64,000 nt of DNA from an uncultured Prevotellaceae bacterium (GCA_900316285.1 ONCG01000013.1:62001-126000); one strand, 5' to 3'; numbered from the stretch's first letter, positions 17,446 to 25,139 are shown. The notes: a model not told the origin generated them from the letters alone. Made by a program: numbers and translations.

Positions 17446-17600
17446 CGGCGAAGCCGCTGGTTCAAAGCTGCTACGCAGCGTTCAAATGCAGCAAAGCCGC
17501 GTTCAATGGCCTGCGGCCTGTTCAATGCGCCAAAGGCGCGGTTCAATGCTGCTACGCAGCGTTCAAAGCCCTACGGGCGTTCAAAAGGTTTAATGCGACT
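17446..17600. repeat. GTTCAA-linked mini-hairpin array (copy 1)
   Basis: Immediately after the stop codon come seven modules, each a small hairpin joined by GTTCAA. The stems differ but are self-complementary: GCTGC-TAC-GCAGC, GGCC-TGC-GGCC, GCGCC-AAA-GGCGC, GCTGC-TAC-GCAGC and GCCC-TAC-GGGC. Linker constancy with stem covariation suggests that the hairpin itself is maintained. The array reads GTTCAA in the direction of the preceding gene. Confidence 0.85.
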
Positions 17601-17610
17601 GTAGCGCGGG

Positions 17611-17654
17611 AGGACCCTCCCCCCTGCCCCTCCTCCCGTGAAGGGAGGGGAGTA
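17611..17654. repeat. C-rich GGGAGGGG hairpin repeat
   Basis: CCCTCCCCCCTGCCCCTCC followed by CGTGAAGGGAGGGGAG is the intergenic version of the element found inside both receptor genes and the histidine phosphatase gene. Confidence 0.75.
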
Positions 17655-17689
17655 GAATGCTTTTGCAATTGAGAAGTCGTAGATATACA

Positions 17690-17762
17690 TGTAGGGACGC
17701 GACGTGTCGCGTTACTTGGTTTGTTTTCCAACTCCAGTAACGCGGCACGCCGCGTCCCTACA
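17690..17762. repeat. TGTAGGGACGCG palindromic element (copy 1)
   Basis: The ends of this 73-bp element are inverted copies of TGTAGGGACGCG(A/G)CGTG. Each arm is itself palindromic (CGCGACGTGTCGCG, CGCGGCACGCCGCG). Other copies are at 25819-25892, 49607-49679 and 54821-54930, with half copies at 31131-31155 and 49715-49741. It resembles a paired REP/BIME-type element. Confidence 0.85.
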
Positions 17763-17769
17763 TTACTTG

Positions 17770-17899
17770 TGCGAAGCGCTTTACACGGCGACGCAGTCGC
17801 GATTGAACAGGCCGAAGGCCATTGAACGCGCGAAGCGCTTTGAACGCCCGAAGGGCTTTTGAACGCTGCGTAGCAGCCTTGAACAGCGACGCAGTCGCC
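17770..17899. repeat. GTTCAA-linked mini-hairpin array (copy 2, opposite orientation)
   Basis: Six modules read TTGAAC plus hairpin on the plus strand (GCGAC-GCA-GTCGC, GGCC-GAA-GGCC, GCGC-GAA-GCGC, GCCC-GAA-GGGC, GCTGC-GTA-GCAGC). The array ends exactly at the stop codon of the minus-strand zinc-ribbon gene. With copy 1 it forms a symmetrical arrangement between two convergent genes. Confidence 0.85.
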
Positions 17900-18757
17900 T
17901 TAGGCCTCTTCTACGGGAGCCTCGGTTTCGGCCTTTTTCTTGGTTGTGGTCTTGCGGATGGCGCGCTTGCGCTTGGGCTTCTCCTCACCCGTAGCGGCGT
18001 CGATCTTCACACCAGCGAGTTCAGGGTCGATCATGATACGTCCGCAGTATTCGCAGACGATGATCTTCTTGTGCATCTTGATATCGAGCTGGCGCTGTGG
18101 CGGAATCTTGTTGAAGCAACCACCACAAGCATCACGCTGCACGTAGACGATGCCCAGACCGTTGCGGGCATTCTTGCGGATGCGCTTGAAGCTGGTGAGC
18201 AGACGGTCTTCAATCTTCGTCTCGTATTCTTTGGCTTTCGCCTTCAGCTTCTCCTCTTCCTCACGCGTCTCCTGCATGATTTCGTCGAGCTCGCTCTTCT
18301 TGTCGGCCAATGCGACCAAGCGGTCTTCCTTCAGAGCAGCAGCCTGCTCCAAGTCGTGGTTACGTTCATCGATGCGAATCAGAGCCTCTTTGATTTTCTT
18401 CTCGCAGAGCTGAATCTCGAGAGACTGGAACTCTATCTCCTTTGTCAGCGTGTCATACTCGCGGTTGTTCTTCACCTCGTCGAGCTGCTTCTGATAGCGG
18501 TCGACATACGACTGGGCCTCGTTGATCTCGCCCTTCTTCATCGTGATAGCGCTCTGGTAGTCCTTGATTTCGTTCTGGATCTTCTCGATACGAGTGTCCA
18601 AACCAGCAATCTCGTCTTCCAGGTCCTGCACTTCGAGCGGCAGCTCGCCACGCATGGCGCGCTTCTCATCGATACTCGAAAGCGTTGTCTGCAACTGATA
18701 CAACGTCTTCAGCTTCTCTTCTACTGAGAGATCGGTAGGGTCTTTCCTTGATGCCAT
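17900..18757 (-). CDS. coiled-coil protein with C-terminal C4 zinc ribbon
   Basis: The 285-residue protein is almost all charged coiled coil from about 10 to 190. A four-cysteine zinc ribbon follows (about 205-240) with CGGC in QRDACGGCFNKIPPQRQ and CEYC in KIIVCEYCGRIMIDPEL. A lysine- and alanine-rich tail ends it. This is the widespread 'zinc ribbon domain-containing' family usually found beside Nif3-like genes; its role is not well established. Here the Nif3-like gene lies 120 nt upstream on the same strand, which supports an operon. A hairpin array begins right at its stop codon. Confidence 0.9.
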   Translation of the reverse strand: MASRKDPTDLSVEEKLKTLYQLQTTLSSIDEKRAMRGELPLEVQDLEDEIAGLDTRIEKIQNEIKDYQSAITMKKGEINEAQSYVDRYQKQLDEVKNNREYDTLTKEIEFQSLEIQLCEKKIKEALIRIDERNHDLEQAAALKEDRLVALADKKSELDEIMQETREEEEKLKAKAKEYETKIEDRLLTSFKRIRKNARNGLGIVYVQRDACGGCFNKIPPQRQLDIKMHKKIIVCEYCGRIMIDPELAGVKIDAATGEEKPKRKRAIRKTTTKKKAETEAPVEEA

Positions 18758-18877
18758 AAATTAAAACCTCCCCCACCCCCTCCAAAGGAGGGGAGGGCCT
18801 GCCGGTTAATGGGGAGTTTGATGGCAGGCACTGATGGTTATTTTTTTGAGTTTCTAGTTTCTAGTTTCGAGTCTCTA
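18758..18877. repeat. repeat-filled spacer between two co-directional genes
   Basis: The spacer holds a C-rich hairpin (CCCCCTCC/GGAGGGG, 18772-18800) and a TTTCTAG tandem repeat (18850-18875). The second resembles the repeat at 56487-56520. Confidence 0.65.
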
Positions 18878-19657
18878 CTACAAGTAGACGATAGGGTTGG
18901 TCTGCGTCTCGGCAATGCAGGTCTTCACCTCAGGACATTCACGGCTGATGATGTCGCGGAAGATTTCCGTGGTGTACTGTTCACTCTCGTAGTGACCGAT
19001 GACGCATATCTGAATGTGCTGCTCGTGGCCGAAGAACTCGTGGTAGCCCATCTCGCCAGTGACAAATGCATCGGCACCAGCACGAAGGGCATCGGCCAGC
19101 ATGAACGAGCCGGCACCACCACACAACGCCACGTGGCAGACCTCACGCCGTAGCAGTTCGTTAGCACGCACCGAAGCCACGCCAAAACGCTCTTTCAGCA
19201 TGCGGATGAAGGCCTCAGCAGGCATGGGAGCAGGCAGCGTGCCCACAACACCACACCACTTGCCGTCGACGACGGGACCCTGCAACGGCTGCAGGTCGGC
19301 GAGTCCCATTTTCTCAGCCATCTTGAAGTTCACGCCATCGAGTGCATTGTCCATGTTCGTATGCATAGCCACGATGACTACATCGTTTTTGATAGCTTTG
19401 ATGACGGCACGCTCCACATAGCTCCCGTCGCTGACATGAGCCAGCTTACGGAAGATGAGCGGATGGTGGGCCACAATGAGATTACACCCCTTCTGGACGG
19501 CCTCGTCGACCACCGCCTCCGTCACGTCTAAACACAACAATGCCCCTGAAATCTCCGCTTCTGTTAGTCCAACCTGCAAGCCAGCATTATCGTAGCTCTC
19601 CTGTAGGGGCAGAGGCGCGAATTGTTCAAGGGCATCAATCACCTTTTTTATTTTCAC
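18878..19657 (-). CDS. Nif3-like dinuclear metal centre protein
   Basis: The 259-residue protein matches the NIF3/DUF34 family, with metal-binding histidines in IVAHHPLIFRKL near 62-73 and the late HYESEQYTTEIF motif near 225. The N-terminal MKIKKVIDALEQFAPLPLQE is family-typical. Members are cytoplasmic and of uncertain biochemical role. The start codon is GTG at 19657, and a TACCTTTG promoter element ends only five bases upstream, so the transcript would begin at or very near the start codon. The zinc-ribbon gene follows on the same strand. Confidence 0.88.
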   Translation of the reverse strand: MKIKKVIDALEQFAPLPLQESYDNAGLQVGLTEAEISGALLCLDVTEAVVDEAVQKGCNLIVAHHPLIFRKLAHVSDGSYVERAVIKAIKNDVVIVAMHTNMDNALDGVNFKMAEKMGLADLQPLQGPVVDGKWCGVVGTLPAPMPAEAFIRMLKERFGVASVRANELLRREVCHVALCGGAGSFMLADALRAGADAFVTGEMGYHEFFGHEQHIQICVIGHYESEQYTTEIFRDIISRECPEVKTCIAETQTNPIVYL

Positions 19658-19661
19658 GCTG

Positions 19662-19669
19662 CAAAGGTA
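19662..19669 (-). promoter_or_regulatory. -7 element directly before the Nif3-like start codon
   Basis: TACCTTTG on the minus strand (19669 to 19662) is followed by CAGC and the GTG start. A -33 element at the expected distance is not clear. Confidence 0.55.
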
Positions 19670-19682
19670 CGCATTTCTATTG

Positions 19683-19702
19683 AAAAACGGGCTACAGACC
19701 CG
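19683..19702 (-). terminator. small terminator after the nuclease gene
   Basis: On the minus strand, CGGGT pairs GCCCG around a five-base loop and is followed by TTTTTC. It lies 30 nt after the nuclease stop codon and overlaps the upstream part of the next gene's promoter. Confidence 0.5.
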
Positions 19703-19733
19703 CTGCGTTTAAACTTTTTTAAAACTTTTTTCC

Positions 19734-20636
19734 TTACCACTCACGCAAACTGGCTTCTGCTTCGATGCGACGTTCCACATCATCGGCAAGCAACGGATAG
19801 AAGTCGATGCCGGTGAGTCGCTCCACATCGTCCACTGTGCACATGCAGTCGCTCATGCGCTGCTGACCACCTCGGTTCTCGTAGATGAAGCCAATAGCCT
19901 TGGGGTCGCGCCCACGACAGAGCACCACCTTGAAGAAGGCATCGGGCACCCACACCTTGTTTCGGCCGATGAAGCGCTGCAGCGACGAAGGTCGCATCTT
20001 GTCATCGGTGCGCGTTGCGGTGCGATAGACGGGACCACAGACAACGTCGACGGCGCCATATTCGCGAGCCCAGTCGCGACACTGAATCTCCAAGTCGTTC
20101 CAGGCATTCTTGTTCAGCCCGTGGTTCTGCGGACAAATATTGGTGAGCAGGAACGTCTGCCGCATGGCCTCTTCGCTCCACTTGTTGTCGCCAGCCGGAC
20201 ACATGTGCCCGCGGTCATAGCGAGAGTTGTAGTAGTCGTCGAGCGTGGCACGCGGAGCCGAGACGCCGGGGTCTTCATCAAAGGCATAGGTCTCGCGCTG
20301 GATGCTACCATAGGTGTGGTTCTTCGTCAGATGCCAGGCCACCCAGTTGGGGGTTTTCGTGGTTTTGTTATACGATATCGTGAAACTCTGCCGATGAAGA
20401 ATCTGCTCGGGACGGTCGGTGAGACGTGCAGGCACCTCATACATTTTAATGTTGCCACCCCTACCCTCTTTCGCAGAAGAAGGGGTCTCGGTCGTCGATG
20501 CCTCGTCAGCAGCTGCGCTGGCAGCCTCCTGGTCGTAGAATTCATCAACTTCCTGGCTGTCGTTGGGTCTGGGTCCTGGGTTGCAAGCCATGAACAGAAG
20601 CATGGCAAACACGAAAAGGAATAGTTTCTTCGTCAT
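19734..20636 (-). CDS. secreted lipoprotein DNA/RNA non-specific endonuclease
   Basis: From the ATG at 20636 the protein starts MTKKLFLFVFAMLLFMACNP, a lipoprotein signal with the cysteine at about 18. The catalytic domain has the DRGH motif (YDRGHMCPAGDNKWSEEAMR) and the metal-ligand asparagine in NHGLNKNAWNDLE, so it belongs to the beta-beta-alpha metal nuclease family. It probably degrades nucleic acid outside the cytoplasm for nutrition. An upstream start at 20705 would add 23 residues before the signal peptide and is unlikely. TATATTTG (20673..20666, minus) is a good -7 element 30 nt upstream. Confidence 0.88.
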   Translation of the reverse strand: MTKKLFLFVFAMLLFMACNPGPRPNDSQEVDEFYDQEAASAAADEASTTETPSSAKEGRGGNIKMYEVPARLTDRPEQILHRQSFTISYNKTTKTPNWVAWHLTKNHTYGSIQRETYAFDEDPGVSAPRATLDDYYNSRYDRGHMCPAGDNKWSEEAMRQTFLLTNICPQNHGLNKNAWNDLEIQCRDWAREYGAVDVVCGPVYRTATRTDDKMRPSSLQRFIGRNKVWVPDAFFKVVLCRGRDPKAIGFIYENRGGQQRMSDCMCTVDDVERLTGIDFYPLLADDVERRIEAEASLREW

Positions 20637-20723
20637 GGGTATATGAACAATTGATGTTTCGAGTGCAAATATACAAAAAAAGCGAACACAACGGAAAGAA
20701 ATCATCAGAAAAAACGCTCGCTG

Positions 20724-22097
20724 CTACTTGATTTTCGCTACAATGACATCATCGATATTGGTGGTGTACTGATGGGAGAGGTATTCGTGTTGCAGGCCGA
20801 AGCGCACGTCGGTGCCCTGTGTGGCGATGCGAACGGTGTCGTGGCCGTTGCGGCGGTTGATTTCGTCGACAGCCTCGAGAAGGGCTTTCTGCTTCGAACG
20901 GTCGACGGTGTCGAAAAGGTCTTGCTGCACCACGCGTGCCGAGGTGATGTTCCAAATGATCACCCCCGCCTTCTTGAAAAGGGGAGCATACCCCGTCGTA
21001 GAACCCGCTCCTGCCTCCACTCGAGAATTGTCCACTTTCTTCCGCCAAGGCAGATGAGGAACGGAGGCAGAAGGCATCTGACTGGCTGACGAGAAGCGCT
21101 CGTGCAGCATCTCGACGGCAGCTCGCACTATTTCGGCCGTGTCCTGTGTAGGCACGGAGAGCTGCACCGACTGCTGGAGGAAGCAGGGCGGCACGTCTTC
21201 GCGGAAGAGACTGGTATAGGCAAACATCGTGATGCCCTGACAGCATGAGTGCTGGCGGCGCAGCTTCGAAGCACAGCGTGCTGCAAAGTTGGCCACGGCC
21301 TCCTCTAAGATGCCAAGGTCGCTAATGCCCTGTCCGGAGAAGCTGCGGCTGGTGCAGATAGACTTCTTCTGACTCATGTCGTCGAGCACGATGCAGCTCT
21401 CGCCATTCAGCTCCTTCCATGTGCGCACGGTGGTCACATTGAACTTCCCACGCACCCAACTTTCCTTCTGGCGGGCAAAGTCGGCAGCCGTGGTGATTCC
21501 ATAATAGGCCAACTGTTTGGCGATGCGGCGGCCGATGCCCCATACATCCTCCACGGGAAACAACTCGAGTGCCTTCCAGCGCCGCTCGTCGGTGTCGATC
21601 AGACAACAGCCGCGGTAACCCTTATACTTCTTTGCGAATTTGCTGCCCATCTTTGCCAGCGTCTTCGTGGGTGCAATGCCCACGGAGATGGGGATGCCCG
21701 TTGCCTTGTGCACACGGCTGGCTATCTGCTCACCATAGCGCTTGATGTAGCTGCTGTCGCCCATATCGCTCAAGTCGAGAAAAGCCTCGTCGATGGAGTA
21801 GACGTCGAGCGTAGGTGTATACTGGCTGAGGAGCGACATCACACGCCCCGACATAGAACCATAGAGGGTGTAGTTGCTGGAAAACACCGCCACGCGTTCG
21901 CGCTCGAGCAGCTCGCGCACTTGGAAGAACGGGTCGCCCATCTTCAACCCGAGCTTCTTGGCCTCCTCCGAGCGCGCAATCACACATCCGTCGTTATTGC
22001 TCAGCACAACGACAGGCTTGCCCACGAGCTCGGGATGGAACACCCGCTCACATGAACAATAGAAATTATTGCAATCGGCTACGGCGAAAAGCTGCAT
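20724..22097 (-). CDS. umuC: Y-family DNA polymerase (UmuC-like)
   Basis: The 457-residue protein has the catalytic aspartate in AVADCNNFYCSCERVFHP and the SIDEAFLDL motif of Y-family polymerases. The C-terminal tail (WNITSARVVQQDLFDTVDRS, then the VRIATQG block) is typical of UmuC rather than DinB. It performs translesion synthesis with processed UmuD. The short macro-like gene is 14 nt upstream and umuD is upstream of that, all on one strand. No LexA box could be identified before umuD, where repeats fill the region. Confidence 0.92.
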   Translation of the reverse strand: MQLFAVADCNNFYCSCERVFHPELVGKPVVVLSNNDGCVIARSEEAKKLGLKMGDPFFQVRELLERERVAVFSSNYTLYGSMSGRVMSLLSQYTPTLDVYSIDEAFLDLSDMGDSSYIKRYGEQIASRVHKATGIPISVGIAPTKTLAKMGSKFAKKYKGYRGCCLIDTDERRWKALELFPVEDVWGIGRRIAKQLAYYGITTAADFARQKESWVRGKFNVTTVRTWKELNGESCIVLDDMSQKKSICTSRSFSGQGISDLGILEEAVANFAARCASKLRRQHSCCQGITMFAYTSLFREDVPPCFLQQSVQLSVPTQDTAEIVRAAVEMLHERFSSASQMPSASVPHLPWRKKVDNSRVEAGAGSTTGYAPLFKKAGVIIWNITSARVVQQDLFDTVDRSKQKALLEAVDEINRRNGHDTVRIATQGTDVRFGLQHEYLSHQYTTNIDDVIVAKIK

Positions 22098-22111
22098 CTC
22101 TGTATTATCGG

Positions 22112-22486
22112 TTACCAGTTTGGCGGCAGCACAACGTTCGACAATTGGTGAGCCTCAGTAAACAACGGGGCAATCTCTTCGTCGCGGAAGCCGGCGATGC
22201 CACATCCGATACGGGTGACGAGGAATGTCAACTCTGGATGCTGGCGGGCAAAGTCGATGAATTCATCGACGTAGGGCTTGATGGTTTCCACGCCGCCCTG
22301 CATGGTAGGTATTGCATAGCTCTGACCCTGCAGGCCTACGCCCTGCCCCATGACGGCACCAAACTTATGATAGGCTGCACGGGCGGCACCGCCTGCATGC
22401 ATGCCTCTGAGGTTGCTGCCAAAGACGAAGATTTCGCCTGGCTGCAATTTGTCAATGTGATTAGGAGTTGTTCGTTTCTGTTCCAT
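22112..22486 (-). CDS. small macro-domain-like protein between umuD and umuC
   Basis: The 124-residue protein has motifs of a small macro-domain-like family: FVFGSNLRGMHAGGAARAA (phosphate-loop-like, about 20-40), the glycine-rich GVGLQGQSYAIPT, and VTRIGCGIAGFRDEEIAPLF near the end. Macro folds bind ADP-ribose or related nucleotides; the substrate here is unknown. Its place inside the umuDC unit suggests a link with the DNA-damage response, but that is inference. It overlaps neither neighbour (14 nt to umuC, 209 nt to umuD). Confidence 0.7.
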   Translation of the reverse strand: MEQKRTTPNHIDKLQPGEIFVFGSNLRGMHAGGAARAAYHKFGAVMGQGVGLQGQSYAIPTMQGGVETIKPYVDEFIDFARQHPELTFLVTRIGCGIAGFRDEEIAPLFTEAHQLSNVVLPPNW

Positions 22487-22583
22487 GGTGGAGTTGATTT
22501 TACTGAAGTTTTCTTCCCAAGGGCATAAAAGGGCCTAAAGGGGAGTGGAAGGGATTAAAAGGGACGAATGCTTTGCAGCCAAC

Positions 22584-22681
22584 TGTAGGGGCAGCCCCCG
22601 TGTCTGACCGCGTATCTGGGGTGAATGGGAGTGCGGGTTGCTCGCTGTTGTTCGGGCAGACACGGGGGTCTGCCCCTACGG
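22584..22681. repeat. GTAGGGGCAG inverted-repeat element
   Basis: GTAGGGGCAGCCCCCGTGTC near 22585 and its inverted counterpart ending TCTGCCCCTAC near 22680 flank an 42-nt centre. A single arm recurs at 54772-54800. It fills the spacer between the macro-like gene and umuD. Confidence 0.75.
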
Positions 22682-22695
22682 CTGTTTGTCGCTCA

Positions 22696-23154
22696 CTACC
22701 CTTTCTTCGCCGGATGAATGACATAGGTGACGACACCCCAGATCATGAAATCGTTGGAGGCATCGACACGGATTGCGGGATAGTGGTCGTTCCAAGGCTG
22801 CAGCCAGCCGAAGGTGCCACTCTTGTCCATACGGAATTGTTTGATGGTGAACTCACCATCGACATAGGCGATGACGAAATCGCCGTCGCCAGCCTCCAGC
22901 TCTTTATCGACGACAGCGAGGTCGCCGTCGAGGATGCCGGCATCGGTCATCGAGTCGCCCGACACCCGCACGTAGAACGTTGCCTCGCGGTGTCGAACGA
23001 TAAGTTTGTTGAGGTCTATCTCCTCTCCCATATAGTCCTGGGCAGGCGAAGGGAATCCTGCCCTCACACTGCTTTGTGCGAGTGGAATGGCCAACTCTGT
23101 ATCGGTGTTAGCCTTATGGAAGGTCAGTCGGATGTTGTTTGGTTCTGGTTTCAT
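22696..23154 (-). CDS. umuD: UmuD-like S24 autoprotease
   Basis: The 152-residue protein has a self-cleavage site at Ala32-Gly33 (SSVRAGFPSPAQDY). The catalytic serine is Ser68 in VSGDSMTDAG and the catalytic lysine is Lys105 in GEFTIKQF, the complete UmuD/LexA S24 dyad. Cleaved UmuD activates UmuC-type polymerase for error-prone repair. There is no DNA-binding domain, which separates it from LexA. It is first in the umuD, macro-like, umuC set. Directly upstream lies an array of mini-hairpins, and no promoter was recognised there. Confidence 0.92.
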   Translation of the reverse strand: MKPEPNNIRLTFHKANTDTELAIPLAQSSVRAGFPSPAQDYMGEEIDLNKLIVRHREATFYVRVSGDSMTDAGILDGDLAVVDKELEAGDGDFVIAYVDGEFTIKQFRMDKSGTFGWLQPWNDHYPAIRVDASNDFMIWGVVTYVIHPAKKG

Positions 23155-23159
23155 AAAAA

Positions 23160-23362
23160 TCTTGAACGCCCGAAGGGCAATTGCGCTCTTGAACCGCGAC
23201 GTAGTCGCATTGAACGGCCGAAGGCCATTGAACGCTGCGAAGCAGCTTTGAACCGAAGGTCATCGACCGAAGCAGTGCTGTCACGCAAAGCGTGGTGCAC
23301 GAAAAAGCGAGGGAGGTAACCGCGACGTAGTCGCTTTGAACCGCTGCGAAGCAGCATTTGAA
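23160..23362. repeat. GTTCAA-linked mini-hairpin array (copy 3) before umuD
   Basis: Modules on the plus strand read TTGAAC with GCCC-GAA-GGGC, GCGAC-GTA-GTCGC, GGCC-GAA-GGCC and GCTGC-GAA-GCAGC hairpins, then a second set near 23318-23362. It stands where the umuD promoter and leader should be, so it may be transcribed with umuD. Confidence 0.85.
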
Positions 23363-23394
23363 AGGGAGCAGCGTCAAAGGAATACAGTTAGCTA

Positions 23395-23527
23395 AGCGGT
23401 AGTGCTACATGCGATATGAATCATGCGACATGCAGTTGTGCTGAACATGCGCCGTGAGTTGGTCGGTCAGACCAAGTCAGCCGTTCCGAGCTGACGATCA
23501 GGATATGAATCTTACGATTCTTTTTTA
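23395..23527 (+). other. unexplained stem-loop-rich segment ending in a T run
   Basis: Successive hairpins GGTC/GACC (near 23460), GTCAGC/GCTGAC (near 23478-23497) and GAATC/GATTC followed by TTTTTT (ending about 23526) look like a small structured RNA with its own terminator. No TAnnTTTG promoter was found upstream, so expression is unproven. No open frame of useful length is present. Confidence 0.35.
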
Positions 23528-23618
23528 GCTCACCCTGCAACCCATGAACACTGCTCCCAGTAAATCAGTATTGGTTGTGTCAATATAGAGAATGATGGAT
23601 GAAAAGTCGCTGCCTGTG

Positions 23619-23744
23619 GTCCCCTCCTCCTGGGAGGAGGGGTGCGGGGTGGTAGAGAAAAACAATGTTCGACATATTTGTTTAATAGGTTTTGACCTTA
23701 TTTGTCTCTACCACCCCTAACCCCTCCTTCCAGAAGGAGGGGAC
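23619..23744. repeat. element of about 126 bp with inverted ends (copy 1)
   Basis: The left arm is GTCCCCTCCTCC-TGGGAGGAGGGG, then GGGGTGGTAGAGA. The right arm is TCTCTACCACCCC, then a CCTCCTTCCAGAAGGAGG hairpin and GGGGAC. A second copy with the same arms and a different centre is at 49307-49443. It looks like a non-autonomous mobile or REP-type element; no target-site duplication was resolved. Confidence 0.8.
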
Positions 23745-23759
23745 TGCAAACTGACTCCA

Positions 23760-24257
23760 TCAGCGACGTCGGCCTGGCGACCCAGTCTGTCTGACCACAC
23801 CTTTCTCCTCGAGGTCGGTGGAGAAGTTCAATGTCTGAATCTCCATGTCGAGCTTCCGCAGTTGCTGCGAATAGGTGTCTATCTGCTTGCGCAGGGCGGG
23901 CACATCGATGGTGGTGACATATCGGATTTCATTGCGACCATAGCGGTCTTGCGACTGCGAGGCACGATCGAAGACCTCACGTAACACCTGCAGACGTTTG
24001 CCCAGCACGTCGCGTTCGGCCATCATCTCGGTGAGCGTTCGGCCATCCTTCACCGTTTTCATGTTGGTAGCATTGATGCGATAAATCATCTCCTCGAGTT
24101 GCACCAAACAGGTGTCGAGTTCCTTCATCAGGTCGGCAGGCTGCTCGGCCGGTTTGTCGCCTTCCTGCACTTTCATGTTGTTCAAAAGGCGCACCTTGAG
24201 TTGTTCGATGCGCATTTGCAAATCCTTACGATTGCTAAGTCCTTCAGCGAGTTTCAT
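23760..24257 (-). CDS. DIP1984 family (septicolysin-like) protein
   Basis: The 165-residue helical protein matches the DIP1984/septicolysin family: MKLAEGLSNRKDLQMRIEQL, RINATNMKTVKDGRTLTEMM, and the late VTTIDVPALRKQIDTYSQQL. Coiled-coil heptads cover most of its length. Function is unknown despite the toxin-like family name; the protein is predicted cytoplasmic, with no signal. The stop codon is 15 nt from the end of a 126-bp repeat element. Confidence 0.85.
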   Translation of the reverse strand: MKLAEGLSNRKDLQMRIEQLKVRLLNNMKVQEGDKPAEQPADLMKELDTCLVQLEEMIYRINATNMKTVKDGRTLTEMMAERDVLGKRLQVLREVFDRASQSQDRYGRNEIRYVTTIDVPALRKQIDTYSQQLRKLDMEIQTLNFSTDLEEKGVVRQTGSPGRRR

Positions 24258-24269
24258 AAGCTATGAGGG

Positions 24270-24342
<73 letters not shown>

Positions 24343-24349
24343 GGAGAGT

Positions 24350-25126
24350 TTAGGGTTTGGGATTCCCTGCTTTCAGGCGGCCATAGCCGTCGAAAGAGTA
24401 GCGGCGGGCAACGAAGAGGGCTACCACCAGCGCCACCACCGATGCGGTGAAGCCAGCCACCAACACGAGTAGTTGCACGGCTACGGCCTCAACGACACTA
24501 CTGCCGCTAAGCAGCATTGCCCATACCACGAGCGGCGACATCGTCAACACAAAGGTCGACATCTGCTTCACGTGGGGAAGCACCGTGGCCTGCAGCGAGC
24601 GGCGCACATACCACGACAGGGCTTCTGCCTGCGAAGCACCGTTACCTATTATATAATAATACAGTTCGTCGTGATGTATGAGGCTGCGGTAATAGACCGA
24701 GAGCGCATGCGAGAGCGTCTGCGTCATACTACCCACGAGGAATCCGGCCACAGGAAGCAGATACTGAGCCTCGAGCGGACGGCGCACGCCCAGCGCGAGC
24801 AACAACAGCCAAGCACCGATGACGATGAGTGCAGCCAGCAAACCGGCACCGATAGGCACAAGCATCTGTTTGCCCAACCGTGCATGGCGCACCACCAGCC
24901 ACATACCCACTACTGCCATCAGGAACACGACAAGCAAGTTCACAGCCCAGTGATTCCAGTGGAACACCAGATACAGGCAGACACCAAGTGCCACAAGCAT
25001 AACTGCTGCACGGCCGAATGCCCGCAACACCTTACCTATCATCGGCACCTGCAACACATGTAGCAGGTAGAGAGGCAAGGCCAAGAGCAGGATGCCCAGC
25101 ATGAAACTAACAATGGTGATGTTCAT
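24350..25126 (-). CDS. fetB: ABC transporter permease, UPF0014/FetB family
   Basis: The 258-residue protein has about seven membrane segments. The family's central conserved block includes PVAGFLVGSMTQTLSHALSV and the cytoplasmic loop GASQAEALSWYVRRSLQATV, followed by VLPHVKQMSTFVLTMSP. FetAB-type pairs have been linked to iron homeostasis or export of other small solutes. A short ABC ATPase gene lies 163 nt upstream on the same strand, separated by a repeat array. The symbol is by family only; the exported substrate is unknown. Confidence 0.78.
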   Translation of the reverse strand: MNITIVSFMLGILLLALPLYLLHVLQVPMIGKVLRAFGRAAVMLVALGVCLYLVFHWNHWAVNLLVVFLMAVVGMWLVVRHARLGKQMLVPIGAGLLAALIVIGAWLLLLALGVRRPLEAQYLLPVAGFLVGSMTQTLSHALSVYYRSLIHHDELYYYIIGNGASQAEALSWYVRRSLQATVLPHVKQMSTFVLTMSPLVVWAMLLSGSSVVEAVAVQLLVLVAGFTASVVALVVALFVARRYSFDGYGRLKAGNPKP

Positions 25127-25139
25127 ATTTTATTTGGTT

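Noticed and set aside
17446-17600. CRISPR array
   Set aside because: The units have a constant linker of only six bases and hairpins of varying stem with no unique spacers. No cas genes are present.
17690-17762. Insertion sequence or MITE with target-site duplication
   Set aside because: No transposase and no clear direct repeats flank the element. The palindromic arms fit a REP/BIME-type element better.
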